Part shown: positions 1-7,845 of the stretch, in pieces
How the letters are laid out: the number at the start of each line of letters is the position of its first letter
Position numbering within the stretch: the stretch's first letter is position 1
Source of the DNA: Bacteroidota bacterium
GTDB taxonomy: Bacteria > Bacteroidota > Bacteroidia > UBA7662 > CANHCV01
Assembly (NCBI GenBank): GCA_947501265.1
Contig: CANMVY010000008.1
Coordinates: 30,952-94,951 of the forward strand
DNA length: 64,000 bases
Reading direction: 5' to 3'
The notes under the pieces: generated by a model
Databases searched by the model: none
The model's input: only the letters and a program-made list of their open reading frames with translations
What the model was told of the DNA's origin: nothing
Made by a program: the position numbers and the translations under genes

Positions 1-81
1 ACCTTTGTGCATCAAAGATTCTTGGGCTAGCATGAAAAGAGACATTAAAAATTCCATATGATTTGATTTAATGGTTTAAAA

Positions 82-1227
82 TTAGTGATGAACTTCTTCT
101 GTGGCAGAGCCAAAGTACAAAGCTGCCAACAAGGTAAATACATACGCTTGAAGAAACGCCACAAGAAGTTCAATGAAGTTCATGAAAATCATGAAGGCCA
201 ACGATCCAACTCCGATGCCGTATCCGGCTCCTGCGCTGTTTTGACCAAAAATGAAAATCAAAGAAACGAACGATAAAATGATGATGTGTCCCGCGGTGAT
301 GTTGGCCGTTAAACGAACCATCAATACGAATGGCTTGATGAATAAACCCAAAATTTCAATGGGAATGAGAATGACTTTCACGAATCCTGGAACCCCAGGA
401 GGCCAAAAAATGTGACCCCAATAGTGTCCGTTTCCGTTGATGGAAGTAACCACAAAAACCACGGTTGCCAATACGGCTGTTACGCCCAAAGTACCAGTGA
501 TGTTGAATCCGCCTAGAAATGGAATCAATCCCAATAGGTTCATCAAAAAGATGAAAAAGAAGGTACTTAATAAGAAAGGTGTAAATTTCTCGTAATGATG
601 ACCGATGGAAGGTTTTGCAATCTCGTCGCGGATGAAAAGAATGAGCGGCTCCAAGAATGACTGAAGTCCTTTTGGAGCTTTACCAGCGTTTTTCTTGTAC
701 GATTTTGCAACGGAAGCGAAAATGAAGACGGTGATCGCGCCCACCATTAAAAATCCAAATACCGACTTGGTGATCGAAAAATCGAACAATTCGTGGTGTT
801 TTGCGTGGTCGGGATGTCCTGCAGCATCAACCGCCAACGTTCCATCTGCAGAAGAATAAATCTTTTCGTGGAACATCACCATGTGATGCTCTGGATTGGC
901 GTAATAATGTTCGTGACCTTTTGGAGTAACGATGGATTGTTCGTTGTGGTAAAAATGGGAAGAAGAGAAAAATTCCCAGCCAGCATCGGTTTTAACGATG
1001 ATAGGAAGGTAGATGGAGAAATGCTTTTCTTCCGGCGTACCTTCGTTGAGGGTAAAAAAGTGGATTTCGTGAGCATCGGCAATGTGGTGCATGATGAATT
1101 CGCCGGGCTTGAAGGCCGACTCTTCTTGGTGATTGCCTGCTTTAGAAGTTTCTGCTTGAACAGATTTTGCGCCAAATAGCGAACAGATGAGCGCAAATAA
1201 AAACGTGTATTTCAAACCTTTAACCAT
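82..1227 (-). CDS. atpB: F0F1 ATP synthase subunit a
   Basis: Membrane subunit a of the F0 sector, which forms the proton half-channels against the c-ring. The 381-residue product has a signal-like hydrophobic start (residues 5-24) and a His-rich extension of about 150 residues before the conserved core, a longer N-terminus than E. coli subunit a and typical of Bacteroidota. The core has several membrane helices. The essential arginine lies in MVRLTANITAGH (Arg305), matching the LRLFGN region of the family. The ATG at 1227 is chosen because a TTG-initiated extension to 1299 would begin upstream of a good promoter (TATCTTTG at 1256-1263). It follows the polyprenyl synthase on the same strand with a 97-bp gap. 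The rest of an atp operon would lie beyond the left edge of the window and is not visible. Confidence 0.95.
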   Translation of the reverse strand: MVKGLKYTFLFALICSLFGAKSVQAETSKAGNHQEESAFKPGEFIMHHIADAHEIHFFTLNEGTPEEKHFSIYLPIIVKTDAGWEFFSSSHFYHNEQSIVTPKGHEHYYANPEHHMVMFHEKIYSSADGTLAVDAAGHPDHAKHHELFDFSITKSVFGFLMVGAITVFIFASVAKSYKKNAGKAPKGLQSFLEPLILFIRDEIAKPSIGHHYEKFTPFLLSTFFFIFLMNLLGLIPFLGGFNITGTLGVTAVLATVVFVVTSINGNGHYWGHIFWPPGVPGFVKVILIPIEILGLFIKPFVLMVRLTANITAGHIIILSFVSLIFIFGQNSAGAGYGIGVGSLAFMIFMNFIELLVAFLQAYVFTLLAALYFGSATEEVHH

Positions 1228-1255
1228 GAATTTCCGAGATCGGTCAATTTTGGTG

Positions 1256-1288
1256 CAAAGATAGGCTTTTAATTTGTATTTTTTCAAC
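1256..1288 (-). promoter_or_regulatory. Bacteroidota-type promoter of atpB
   Basis: Minus-strand TATCTTTG (1263-1256) matches the TAnnTTTG -7 consensus. A TTG lies about 21 nt further upstream (near 1286). The predicted transcript start near 1249 leaves a leader of about 22 nt before the atpB ATG at 1227. Confidence 0.5.
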
Positions 1289-1324
1289 AACACTCCCAAC
1301 TATTTTTCAAAAAGAGTAAGTGGC

Positions 1325-2290
1325 TTATTTGGTGCGAGTTAGGATATAATTGGCCAACTCTTCCAAACCATTTCGGCCCTCGTTATGGGGGAAGGTGTGC
1401 AAAAGTTTCAGGGCCTCCAAACGGAACTCTTCCATTTTACGTTGCGCATATTCAATTCCACCGAATTTTTCAATTTCAGATACCAACCAAGCGAGTTCTT
1501 CGGTGGTTCCTCCCTTTCGTTTTACAATGGAAACCATCTTACTGCGGTGAGGGCTTTTGGTGAGCGCATAAATCAAAGGCAACGTCATTTTTCGTTCTTT
1601 GATGTCGCCATTTTTGGGTTTTCCGGTTTCGTTGTGGTCCAAATCCAACAAATCGTCTTTGATTTGAAACGCCATGCCCAACTTTTCACCGAAGAGCCGC
1701 ATGTGCTCAACTTCTGTTTCGCTTCGGCCAACGGATGCGGCACCCATCGAGGTACAGGCTGCCAACAAAGAAGCCGTTTTTCCTCGAATGATGGTGTAAT
1801 ACACCTCTTCTGTGATGTCCATCCGCCTCGCTTTTTCCATTTGAATCAATTCGCCTTCTGCCATGATTTCAACGGCATGGGAGGCGATTTCTAACAAATG
1901 ATATTGTTTGTGTTTTACGCTGAGCAATAAACCCTTCGATAGAAGGAAATCGCCCACCAAAACGGCAATTTTGTTTTTCCAAAGGGCATTGAGGGAGAAA
2001 AATCCCCTTCGTTCATAGGCATCATCCACCACATCGTCGTGCACCAAACTGGCCGTGTGCAATAATTCGATGAGGGACGCGCCCACGTGCGTCGCTTCCT
2101 GAACTTCGCCCAACATTTTGGCCGAAAGAAGGACCAACATCGGGCGCATTTGTTTGCCTTTTCTCTTGAGGATGTACTTGGTTACGCGATCCAATAAAGG
2201 GGCATTCGATTTCACCGATAGCGCGAAATGAGCCTCAAAAGCTTTCATTTCGGGTTCGATGGTTTTCAGAATGAGGTCAAGTGGCGACAT
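1325..2290 (-). CDS. Polyprenyl diphosphate synthase (trans-isoprenyl, IspB-like)
   Basis: All-trans polyprenyl diphosphate synthase, expected to elongate farnesyl or geranyl diphosphate with IPP to make the side chain of menaquinone. The 321-residue product has both Asp-rich Mg-binding motifs, DDVVD at residues 85-89 (in LVHDDVVDDAYERRG) and DDLLD at 212-216 (in FQIKDDLLDLD), and the substrate motif GKQMRP near residue 45. The ATG at 2290 is preferred over a TTG at 2299. A perfect TACCTTTG box at 2304-2297 sits only 6 nt before the ATG, suggesting a leaderless transcript. The aldehyde dehydrogenase ends 27 bp upstream on the same strand, so readthrough is also likely. Chain length cannot be read from sequence. 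menA and menC lie elsewhere in the window, consistent with a menaquinone-using organism. Confidence 0.9.
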   Translation of the reverse strand: MSPLDLILKTIEPEMKAFEAHFALSVKSNAPLLDRVTKYILKRKGKQMRPMLVLLSAKMLGEVQEATHVGASLIELLHTASLVHDDVVDDAYERRGFFSLNALWKNKIAVLVGDFLLSKGLLLSVKHKQYHLLEIASHAVEIMAEGELIQMEKARRMDITEEVYYTIIRGKTASLLAACTSMGAASVGRSETEVEHMRLFGEKLGMAFQIKDDLLDLDHNETGKPKNGDIKERKMTLPLIYALTKSPHRSKMVSIVKRKGGTTEELAWLVSEIEKFGGIEYAQRKMEEFRLEALKLLHTFPHNEGRNGLEELANYILTRTK

Positions 2291-2296
2291 GGAGGG

Positions 2297-2304
2297 CAAA
2301 GGTA
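2297..2304 (-). promoter_or_regulatory. TACCTTTG -7 box 6 nt before the polyprenyl synthase ATG
   Basis: Minus-strand TACCTTTG is a perfect TAnnTTTG match. The usual spacing to the transcript start puts +1 at or next to the ATG at 2290, implying a leaderless or nearly leaderless mRNA. No convincing -33 TTTG is seen. Confidence 0.4.
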
Positions 2305-2317
2305 AGGAAATGCGAGG

Positions 2318-3763
2318 TCAGTATTTGATGCAAACGTTTTTAGGTTCGGTAAAGAAACGGATGGCTTCCCAACCGCCTTCTCGACCAACGCCGCTGGCTT
2401 TCATGCCTCCAAAAGGTGTACGCAAATCGCGCAGCAACCAACAGTTGACCCAAACGATTCCGCTTTTGAGTTCTTCAGCTACTCGGTGAGCTCGATTCAC
2501 GTCGCGGGTCCAAATGCTGGCCGCCAACCCATAAACGGTACTGTTGGCCATTGTAATGACTTCTTCTTCGGTATCAAAAGGCATGATGGTGATCACTGGA
2601 CCAAAAATTTCTTCTTGATTGGTTCTGCATTGGAATGGTAGTCCTTCAATGATGGTGGGTTGAATGAAGAATCCTTCTTTGTTTTCCCCGTCCAATAGAA
2701 CCCGGTGTCCTCCGCAAAGGATGCGACCGCCTTCTTCTTTGGCCAATTCGATGTAGCTCAAAACTTTGTTCATGTGGGCTTCGCTCACTACTGCTCCGGT
2801 TTGTGTAGTTTCATCGAAAGGGTTGCCAACGCGCATGGAGGCCACTTTTTTTACCAACTGCTCGCGGAAGGTTTCGTAAATGTTTCGGTGAACGAAGACG
2901 CGGCTTCCGCACAAACAAATTTGTCCTTGGTTGGCGAAACTGCTTCCAATGGTGGTTTTGATGGCCAATTCGAGGTCGGCATCATCAAAAATGATGTTGG
3001 GGTTTTTTCCACCCAATTCCAAGCTCAGTTTTTTGAACATGGGAGCGGCTACACTGGCGATGTGTTTGCCGGTTGCGGTGCCTCCGGTGAACGAAATCAC
3101 GGGAATGTTGGGGTGGGCCACCAGCGGATTTCCGGTAGAGGGACCGTTGCCGTGAACGATGTTGAGAACACCGGGAGGAAGACCGGCTTCTTGGCAAATT
3201 TTTCCGAACAAATAAGCCGTATAGGGCGTAATTTCTGAAGGTTTTGCAACCACGCAATTGCCGGTTGCCAAGGCCGGAGCAATTTTCCACGTGAAAAGGT
3301 ACAGGGGTAAATTCCACGGTGAGATGCATCCCACTACTCCGTAGGGTCGGCGCAAGGTGTAGTTGATGGCCGGTTCGTGTTCCATGAAATGGCTTTCGGA
3401 ACTGGCTTGGGTGATGGCATGAGCAAAAAACCGCATGTTGGAAGAGGCACGTGGGATATCCACATGTTTGGCCAATTTCAAGGGTTTTCCGTTATCTAGT
3501 GCCTCTGCATGGGCCAATTCGTCCAATTGTTGATCGATGAGATCGGCGATTTTGGATAGAATGGCTGATCGAGCGTCGATCGACATTTTGCTCCACAAGG
3601 GAAATGCTGCTGATGCAGCTTGGTAAGCGGCTTCAATATCGGCTTCATCTCCCAAAGGAAGTTGGGCATAAACCTTTCCCGTGGCGGGATTCACCACGTC
3701 CATGTACTTTCCGTGGGTGGGTGCCACTTGGGTCCCGTTGATGTAATGGGTAAGGATGATCAT
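2318..3763 (-). CDS. NAD(P)-dependent aldehyde dehydrogenase (ALDH8/aminomuconate semialdehyde type)
   Basis: Aldehyde dehydrogenase superfamily enzyme that oxidises an aldehyde to the acid using NAD(P)+. Catalytic residues are visible in the 481-residue product: Cys283 in NQGQICLCGSR, Glu249 in LSLELGGKNP, Asn151 in SPWNLPL and Lys174 in VAKPSE. The QICLCGSR context is reminiscent of ALDH8 / 2-aminomuconate (or hydroxymuconate) semialdehyde dehydrogenases of the kynurenine pathway. No other kynurenine gene is in the window, so the substrate is inference. The start at 3763 is chosen because ATG overlaps the thiL stop as ATGA, the coupling arrangement used repeatedly in this window. An in-frame ATG at 3784 would add seven residues. 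Confidence 0.88.
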   Translation of the reverse strand: MIILTHYINGTQVAPTHGKYMDVVNPATGKVYAQLPLGDEADIEAAYQAASAAFPLWSKMSIDARSAILSKIADLIDQQLDELAHAEALDNGKPLKLAKHVDIPRASSNMRFFAHAITQASSESHFMEHEPAINYTLRRPYGVVGCISPWNLPLYLFTWKIAPALATGNCVVAKPSEITPYTAYLFGKICQEAGLPPGVLNIVHGNGPSTGNPLVAHPNIPVISFTGGTATGKHIASVAAPMFKKLSLELGGKNPNIIFDDADLELAIKTTIGSSFANQGQICLCGSRVFVHRNIYETFREQLVKKVASMRVGNPFDETTQTGAVVSEAHMNKVLSYIELAKEEGGRILCGGHRVLLDGENKEGFFIQPTIIEGLPFQCRTNQEEIFGPVITIMPFDTEEEVITMANSTVYGLAASIWTRDVNRAHRVAEELKSGIVWVNCWLLRDLRTPFGGMKASGVGREGGWEAIRFFTEPKNVCIKY

Positions 3764-4797
3764 GGATTTTCGTTGGTTTCCCATCCCAAAGCTTGAATGG
3801 GATGTTCGTTTCCATTTTTGGTTTCTAAAATGATCCCGTCTTCGGCATCGGTTAAGTGGCCGATGATGGTGAGGTGCGGGTTGTTTTTGATGTGATCGTA
3901 CTGATCCAAGGGGACCGAGAACAACAATTCGTAATCTTCTCCTCCATTCAAAGCGATGGTGGTAGGTTCCAAATTCAAATCGATAATGGTATCGATCACC
4001 TCTTGCTCCATGGGCAATCGTTCCTCATAAATTCGAGCTCCTAAGTTATTGCTTTTGCAAATTTGATGAATTTCTGAAGCCAAAGAGTCAGAAATATCGA
4101 TCATGGAAGAAGGGCGGATGCCCCATTCTTTCAGTACGGTATGAAAATCGGTTCGGGCTTTGGGTCGAAGCTGTTTTTGGAGGATGTATTCGAATCCATC
4201 GAGTTGAGGTTGAACGGAGGGAGCTTCTTTGAAGATTCGTTTTTCTCTTTCGAGAATGGTCAGTCCGGCATAGGCTCCACCGAGATCTCCGGTGATGCAA
4301 AGGATATCGGTTTTTTGTGCACCTTTTCGGGTGATGATTTCTTCTTGGTGAGCAAAACCGATGGCGGTGATGTTCAGGATAAGGCCGGAGTGAGATGGGG
4401 CGATATCGCCTCCTACCCAATCAACACTGTAATCGTCGCAGGCGTACAAAATTCCGGCTACCAATTCGTCGAGGGCTTCGAGGGTAAATTTGCTTGAAAG
4501 GGCAAAATTAACCGTTATTTGGCTAGGGCTGGCATTCATTGCTGCCAAATCGGAAAGTCCGTGCGTTACCAATTTGTACCCGAGGTGTTTCAATGGAAAA
4601 TAGGTAAGGTCGAAGTGAACTCCTTCTACCATTTGATCGGTGGTGATGAGGAGTTGTTGACCAACGGGGGGTTGAATGAGGGCAGCATCGTCGCCTGCGG
4701 GAAGGAGGGTGGAGGCGCGGTGTGTTTCGATGGCCCGGAGGAGTCGTGCTTTTAGCTCGAACTCGCCAACGGAATGTATGGGTGTTAGATTTTCCAA
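3760..4797 (-). CDS. thiL: Thiamine-monophosphate kinase
   Basis: ATP-dependent kinase converting thiamine monophosphate to thiamine diphosphate, the last step of TPP synthesis. AIR-synthase/PurM-like fold. Family motifs are present: AGDDAA near residues 34-39, TTDQMVEGVHF near 53-62 and WVGGDIAPS for Mg/ATP binding. No ATG is available near the N-terminus, where HSVGEFEL resembles the family's usual start. The TTG at 4797 gives 345 residues, normal for the family, and lies about 12 nt after the start predicted from a TATTTTTG box at 4823-4816. TTGs further upstream (4818, 4827) would fall at or inside that promoter. First gene of a four-gene minus-strand run; it overlaps the dehydrogenase by 4 bp. 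Confidence 0.92.
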   Translation of the reverse strand: MENLTPIHSVGEFELKARLLRAIETHRASTLLPAGDDAALIQPPVGQQLLITTDQMVEGVHFDLTYFPLKHLGYKLVTHGLSDLAAMNASPSQITVNFALSSKFTLEALDELVAGILYACDDYSVDWVGGDIAPSHSGLILNITAIGFAHQEEIITRKGAQKTDILCITGDLGGAYAGLTILEREKRIFKEAPSVQPQLDGFEYILQKQLRPKARTDFHTVLKEWGIRPSSMIDISDSLASEIHQICKSNNLGARIYEERLPMEQEVIDTIIDLNLEPTTIALNGGEDYELLFSVPLDQYDHIKNNPHLTIIGHLTDAEDGIILETKNGNEHPIQALGWETNENP

Positions 4798-4815
4798 AGG
4801 GTATGAATTGAGAAA

Positions 4816-4823
4816 CAAAAATA
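4816..4823 (-). promoter_or_regulatory. TATTTTTG -7 box upstream of thiL
   Basis: Minus-strand TATTTTTG is a perfect TAnnTTTG match. The predicted transcript start near 4809 leaves a ~12-nt leader to the TTG start at 4797. No clear TTTG is seen at -33. Confidence 0.4.
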
Positions 4824-4923
4824 ACAAGGGGTTGCTGCATTTGGTTTGCTTTTCTGGAAGATGGTTGAAAAGGAATGGGGAACGGAGTTGGATTTTTTTT
4901 GGGTATTTCAGGGACCATCCTTA

Positions 4924-5082
4924 GAAATCGGACTTAAAGAAAAAGGGGACCCCCTCGATAAAATCCCGACATTCGTCGGAATCACTCGGGGACCATGTCC
5001 TTCGAAATCGGACTTAAAGAAAAAGGGACCCCCTCGATAAAATCCCGACATTCGTCGGAATCACTCGGGGACCATGTCTTTC
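4924..5082. repeat. Two-unit tandem direct repeat, about 80 bp per unit
   Basis: The block starting GAAATCGGACTTAAAG at 4924 recurs at 5004, nearly identical apart from one G. Each unit contains the small hairpin CCGAC-ATTC-GTCGG and ends in GGGGACCATGTC. The near identity points to a recent duplication. Confidence 0.85.
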
Positions 5083-5159
5083 GATGGAACTCAGGGAACA
5101 CCCACCCCTCCCCGGTAGAAAAGTTAAGGGGTAGAGCCGTTTCAATCGTTTCCAATTTT
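5079..5159 (-). repeat. Dispersed element A, copy 1
   Basis: On the minus strand it reads AAAATTGGAAACGATTGAAA, then CGGCTC, CTTAAC, CCGGGGAGGGG and finally a CCTGAGTT...CGAAAG short repeat. Same family as the copies at 17297, 23433, 40477 and 40664. Confidence 0.85.
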
Positions 5160-5220
5160 ACCATAAAGATCTTTGAGTATTTTGAAGCAAACAGGAATCG
5201 CCCTTCGACACTTGACTTTA

Positions 5221-5433
5221 CAAAAAAAATTGAATGGATGTTTTTGGGGATAAATCCCCTTCGATAAACTCAGGGACCACTCGCCTCTACCGAAAGCAAT
5301 TTACGGCTTTTTTCGGGGTTAGTCGTAACGTAAACGTTTATAAACGTAAGTAAACGATTATAAACGTTTCAATACGGCTATGATCACGAAATTCCGTAAA
5401 TTTGACTTGGGTAGGGGGGCGGTAGCCCCCGTT
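5221..5433 (+). repeat. Dispersed element B, copy 1 (phased AAACG array)
   Basis: Order of parts: an A-rich AAAAAAAATTGAATGG start, palindrome GGGGATAAATCCCC (5246-5259), inverted-repeat arm AATTTACGG (5298-5306), then AAACG at 5332, 5342, 5352 and 5362 plus ATACG at 5372, exactly 10 bp apart. These form dyads 5332-5349 (core ACGTTTATAAACGT is a perfect palindrome) and 5352-5369. The other arm CCGTAAATT (5394-5402) overlaps TAAATTTG (5397-5404), a perfect -7 box, followed by hairpin GGGGGC-GGTA-GCCCCC. No coding capacity. Confidence 0.85.
5257..5278. repeat. Short interspersed repeat CCCTTCGA...CTCAGGGACC
   Basis: Reads CCCTTCGATAAACTCAGGGA and then CC. Same family as the copies near 17601, 17746-17812, 23497, 23996-24042, 40372, 40536, 40723 and 40823. 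Confidence 0.75.
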
Positions 5434-5628
5434 TGCTGAGAGGGTAGCCCCCGTTTGCGGCAAGTGACTCGTCCTTAACTGATTCCTCCTTTTCTATGGT
5501 TTTTGGTCATTCCTAGATCAAATTAGCATTGGTTTTCAATCCTAATATGGGTTTACAATTTGCCTAATGATTGCGTCCGCGTTAGATCCAAGTAAACCTC
5601 TAATTTTGAGTTAGCTACCAACAAAAAA

Positions 5629-5652
5629 AAGCCCCGAATTTCTTCGGGACTT
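5629..5652 (-). terminator. Rho-independent terminator of the T9SS gene ending at 5673
   Basis: Reading the minus strand, GTCCCGAA-GAAA-TTCGGGGC forms a stem followed by a run of eight T. A near-identical hairpin ends two other T9SS cargo genes in the window (7800 and 51039). Confidence 0.85.
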
Positions 5653-5672
5653 TTTCTATTTTTTGAACCATT

Positions 5673-7520
5673 TTATCGTTGAATCAAGACTTTTTCCATG
5701 CGGCGATGGACGTTGTTTTCGGCATCGGTGGCCAAAACCTCCACGTGGTAAAGGCCTTCCGCCAAACCGCGGTAATTCAAGTTTTGGCTGGCAACCCCTC
5801 CAAAAACTTCCCGCTTCATCAATCGGCCGTCTGACCCGAAAACACTCACTTGAACATGCTTCATCGCAACTCCAAACTGAAGTTGGAGCTCCCCTGAAGT
5901 TGGATTCGGATACAAACTCAACGAGAATCCATCCAAAGAAGAACGACAAGCAGCCGTATTCAACGAAAATGTTCCAGGTTGAGACCAACCGCATAACGTG
6001 GTTTGCACTTGAGCACTAACCTTACCCGAAATAAAGGAGCCATTATTGGTGATCACTGCGCTGTTTCCACTTTGACTTACTAAGGTTAAACCAGAAGGCA
6101 AACTAAACCGGTATCGAATCGCGCCAGGAACAGTAGGAATGGAATAGGTTACTAAATCGCCGGGACAAATAACATTGGAACCGGAAATGATAGGTTTTGA
6201 TAAAAGAGAAACCCCAATCGATTTGGTTGGAGAGTTTCCGCAGGAAGAAATACCTGTAACGGATATGTTACCGCTGGTAAAACTCGAACCAACTCGAACC
6301 TGAATACTGGTTGTTCCTTGTCCGGAAACTAACGTAGTATTGGAAGGAAGAGTCCACAGATACGAGGAACAGCCTGCAATCGGTAGAATTGAGTACGTAG
6401 CAAGATTGGAAGTGCCTCTAATGTTACAAACGGAATTAACCGATTGTGTAAACACGGGTAGGGTTGATATAGGGGATAACTTTGGGTATATAGCCCGCGA
6501 CAACCCTGGTCCACATCCATTTGAAGGAGTTACACGAATTTGACCCATGGTAAATCCAGATGGGTAAGTTACTGTTATAACATTACTGTCGGTTCGTCCA
6601 ACAGCGGTTATACCATTGGTTAACACCCAGGTGTAAGAATCAGCATTGGGTATGGGTGGAGTTGAGTAAGTTAAGAGTAAACCATTTCCAAGGTACCCAC
6701 ATGGATTTAATTCGCCCGTTATGGAAGATGGCCTACTAAGAACGGTAGTTCTAGAGTTAAAAAACAAAGATAGTTGATTGGAAGTATCGCCATTTGAATT
6801 AATTGCGTAATAAACCCCCGTTTGAGTAGCTTCAAAAGTTGAATTACTTTGGAAAGTATTTATCCCATTATAATACCATTGAACATTTTGAGTGCTGCTT
6901 TGCTGAAGTAGAATGGTATCTCCTTGGCAACCCGTTAACTTCGTCGCAAAGATGGCGGGTGATCCCGAATTGGAAAATTCTGTGAGGGAAAGGCTGCCAG
7001 TGTAAATTTCATCACCACTACTTGATCCATTATTGTTTGATGCATTTCCCGCAGCGTAAAAAGTAATTGAACCTGTACCAGCTGCTGGTGCGATCCAATT
7101 GAAAGTCCAACTCCTTCCCAATTGAATGGTTCCGGTGGAACCATCATGGTTAGCATAATACTTTCCGCCACTGGTTGAAATAGAAACTTGATTGAATGTG
7201 CCTACCGATAAAATGCCAGCACCCTGACTGGTCATATCTTCAACAACCGTAGCCTGAAATCCCAATTCAGTAGAAAATGAGTCATTGACACTAACGGTAA
7301 CTTGATAGGTTTGCCCTGGAACATAATCTGTTGGATTTCCTGAAATACTGATATTGATGCTTCCAAGGCCACTATTAGCATTGCCACTGTGGCAACTGCT
7401 GCAATCCACTTCGCCAGGAGCTCCCGTGTGTCCAGTTGGTGCACCTCCCGAATAGGTAAACACTGACTCAGAAAAACTAAAAATGATGAGAATGGTACCT
7501 AGTATTTTAATTATTTTCAT
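5673..7520 (-). CDS. T9SS-secreted 'choice-of-anchor V'-type protein with CxxCH motif
   Basis: Secreted protein of 615 residues. It has a signal peptide (about 1-22), then SGGAPTGHTGAPGEVDCSSCH with Cys40, Cys43 and His44 forming a CxxCH heme-c-type motif, followed by a beta-sandwich region (about 50-185) resembling the choice-of-anchor V family. An Ig/PKD-like region (about 190-540) follows, then a T9SS type A sorting domain beginning LYPNPTSGELQLQFG. From about residue 260 to the end it is closely similar to the C-terminus of the upstream protease (7846-13938), and the last ~350 bp are nearly identical in DNA, so the two share a duplicated C-terminal half. Function is unknown; whether the CxxCH binds heme is not shown. 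ATG at 7520. Its terminator lies 20 bp downstream. Confidence 0.8.
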   Translation of the reverse strand: MKIIKILGTILIIFSFSESVFTYSGGAPTGHTGAPGEVDCSSCHSGNANSGLGSINISISGNPTDYVPGQTYQVTVSVNDSFSTELGFQATVVEDMTSQGAGILSVGTFNQVSISTSGGKYYANHDGSTGTIQLGRSWTFNWIAPAAGTGSITFYAAGNASNNNGSSSGDEIYTGSLSLTEFSNSGSPAIFATKLTGCQGDTILLQQSSTQNVQWYYNGINTFQSNSTFEATQTGVYYAINSNGDTSNQLSLFFNSRTTVLSRPSSITGELNPCGYLGNGLLLTYSTPPIPNADSYTWVLTNGITAVGRTDSNVITVTYPSGFTMGQIRVTPSNGCGPGLSRAIYPKLSPISTLPVFTQSVNSVCNIRGTSNLATYSILPIAGCSSYLWTLPSNTTLVSGQGTTSIQVRVGSSFTSGNISVTGISSCGNSPTKSIGVSLLSKPIISGSNVICPGDLVTYSIPTVPGAIRYRFSLPSGLTLVSQSGNSAVITNNGSFISGKVSAQVQTTLCGWSQPGTFSLNTAACRSSLDGFSLSLYPNPTSGELQLQFGVAMKHVQVSVFGSDGRLMKREVFGGVASQNLNYRGLAEGLYHVEVLATDAENNVHRRMEKVLIQR

Positions 7521-7845
7521 TTTGTTATGTTTGAGTAAATAAAATAAGATAACAAATACGGAGAAAAATGGTTTTTGTTTTAAAAAAGTTGTTCCTATGA
7601 GTCAATAAGTTAGAAGAAAAAACGCACCTAAAAATGCCAAAATAAGTGTCAAAACAGTGGTTTTTTTTAAGAGCAATTGCAGTATAATTTTAAATGTAAT
7701 TTGTTTTTTATCGTTTGTAAGTTGATCCAGCGGACCCAACCAATTTTATTTTCATGTCATTTTTCAATTTCAAGGATAAAATGGTAGTTCAACAAAAAAG
7801 CCCCGAATTTTTTTCGGGGCTTTTTTGCTACATCGTTCATCAAAC
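7521..7845. other. A+T-rich intergenic region
   Basis: It separates the two T9SS cargo genes. It holds the terminator of the upstream protease at 7794-7826 and presumably the promoter of the 5673-7520 gene, but no convincing TTTG-N19-TAnnTTTG pair is seen. No open frame or repeat of note. Confidence 0.6.
7794..7826 (-). terminator. Rho-independent terminator of the subtilisin-like T9SS gene
   Basis: GCCCCGAA-TTTTT-TTCGGGGC stem-loop (7800-7820) flanked by A-tract and T-tract, so it could work in both directions. It is nearly the same hairpin as at 5629. Confidence 0.9.

Larger units (their letters stand above)
4798..5672. other. Intergenic repeat island 1 (no gene)
   Basis: No protein with family support is seen. 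In order it holds the thiL promoter, a two-unit 80-bp tandem repeat, one copy of element A (minus orientation), one copy of element B (plus), CCTTCGA/CTCAGGG short repeats, and a terminator for the gene ending at 5673. Small open frames here are translations of the repeats. About 5460-5625 shows nothing recognisable. Confidence 0.75.

Noticed and set aside
1228..1299. N-terminal extension of atpB from TTG 1299
   Set aside because: The extension would start upstream of a good promoter and is not like the family N-terminus.
2318..3763. Assignment of the aldehyde dehydrogenase to a specific kynurenine-pathway step
   Set aside because: Only the catalytic context hints at it; no other pathway gene is in the window, so no gene symbol is given.
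4982..5164. Small proteins starting METIETALPLNFTSGEG (also at 17162-17362 and 23437-23706)
   Set aside because: They are translations of element A copies, begin mostly with TTG, and diverge completely right after the repeat border. No ribosome or promoter context supports them.
5332..5376. AAACG array considered as CRISPR repeats or plasmid-type iterons
   Set aside because: The period is only 10 bp with no spacers, no cas genes, and no replication initiator or origin-like context; dispersed intergenic operator-like elements fit better.
4924..5433. Islands considered as insertion-sequence remnants
   Set aside because: No transposase fragment is present in any of the four islands, and the inverted-repeat arms are short and lie inside the element.
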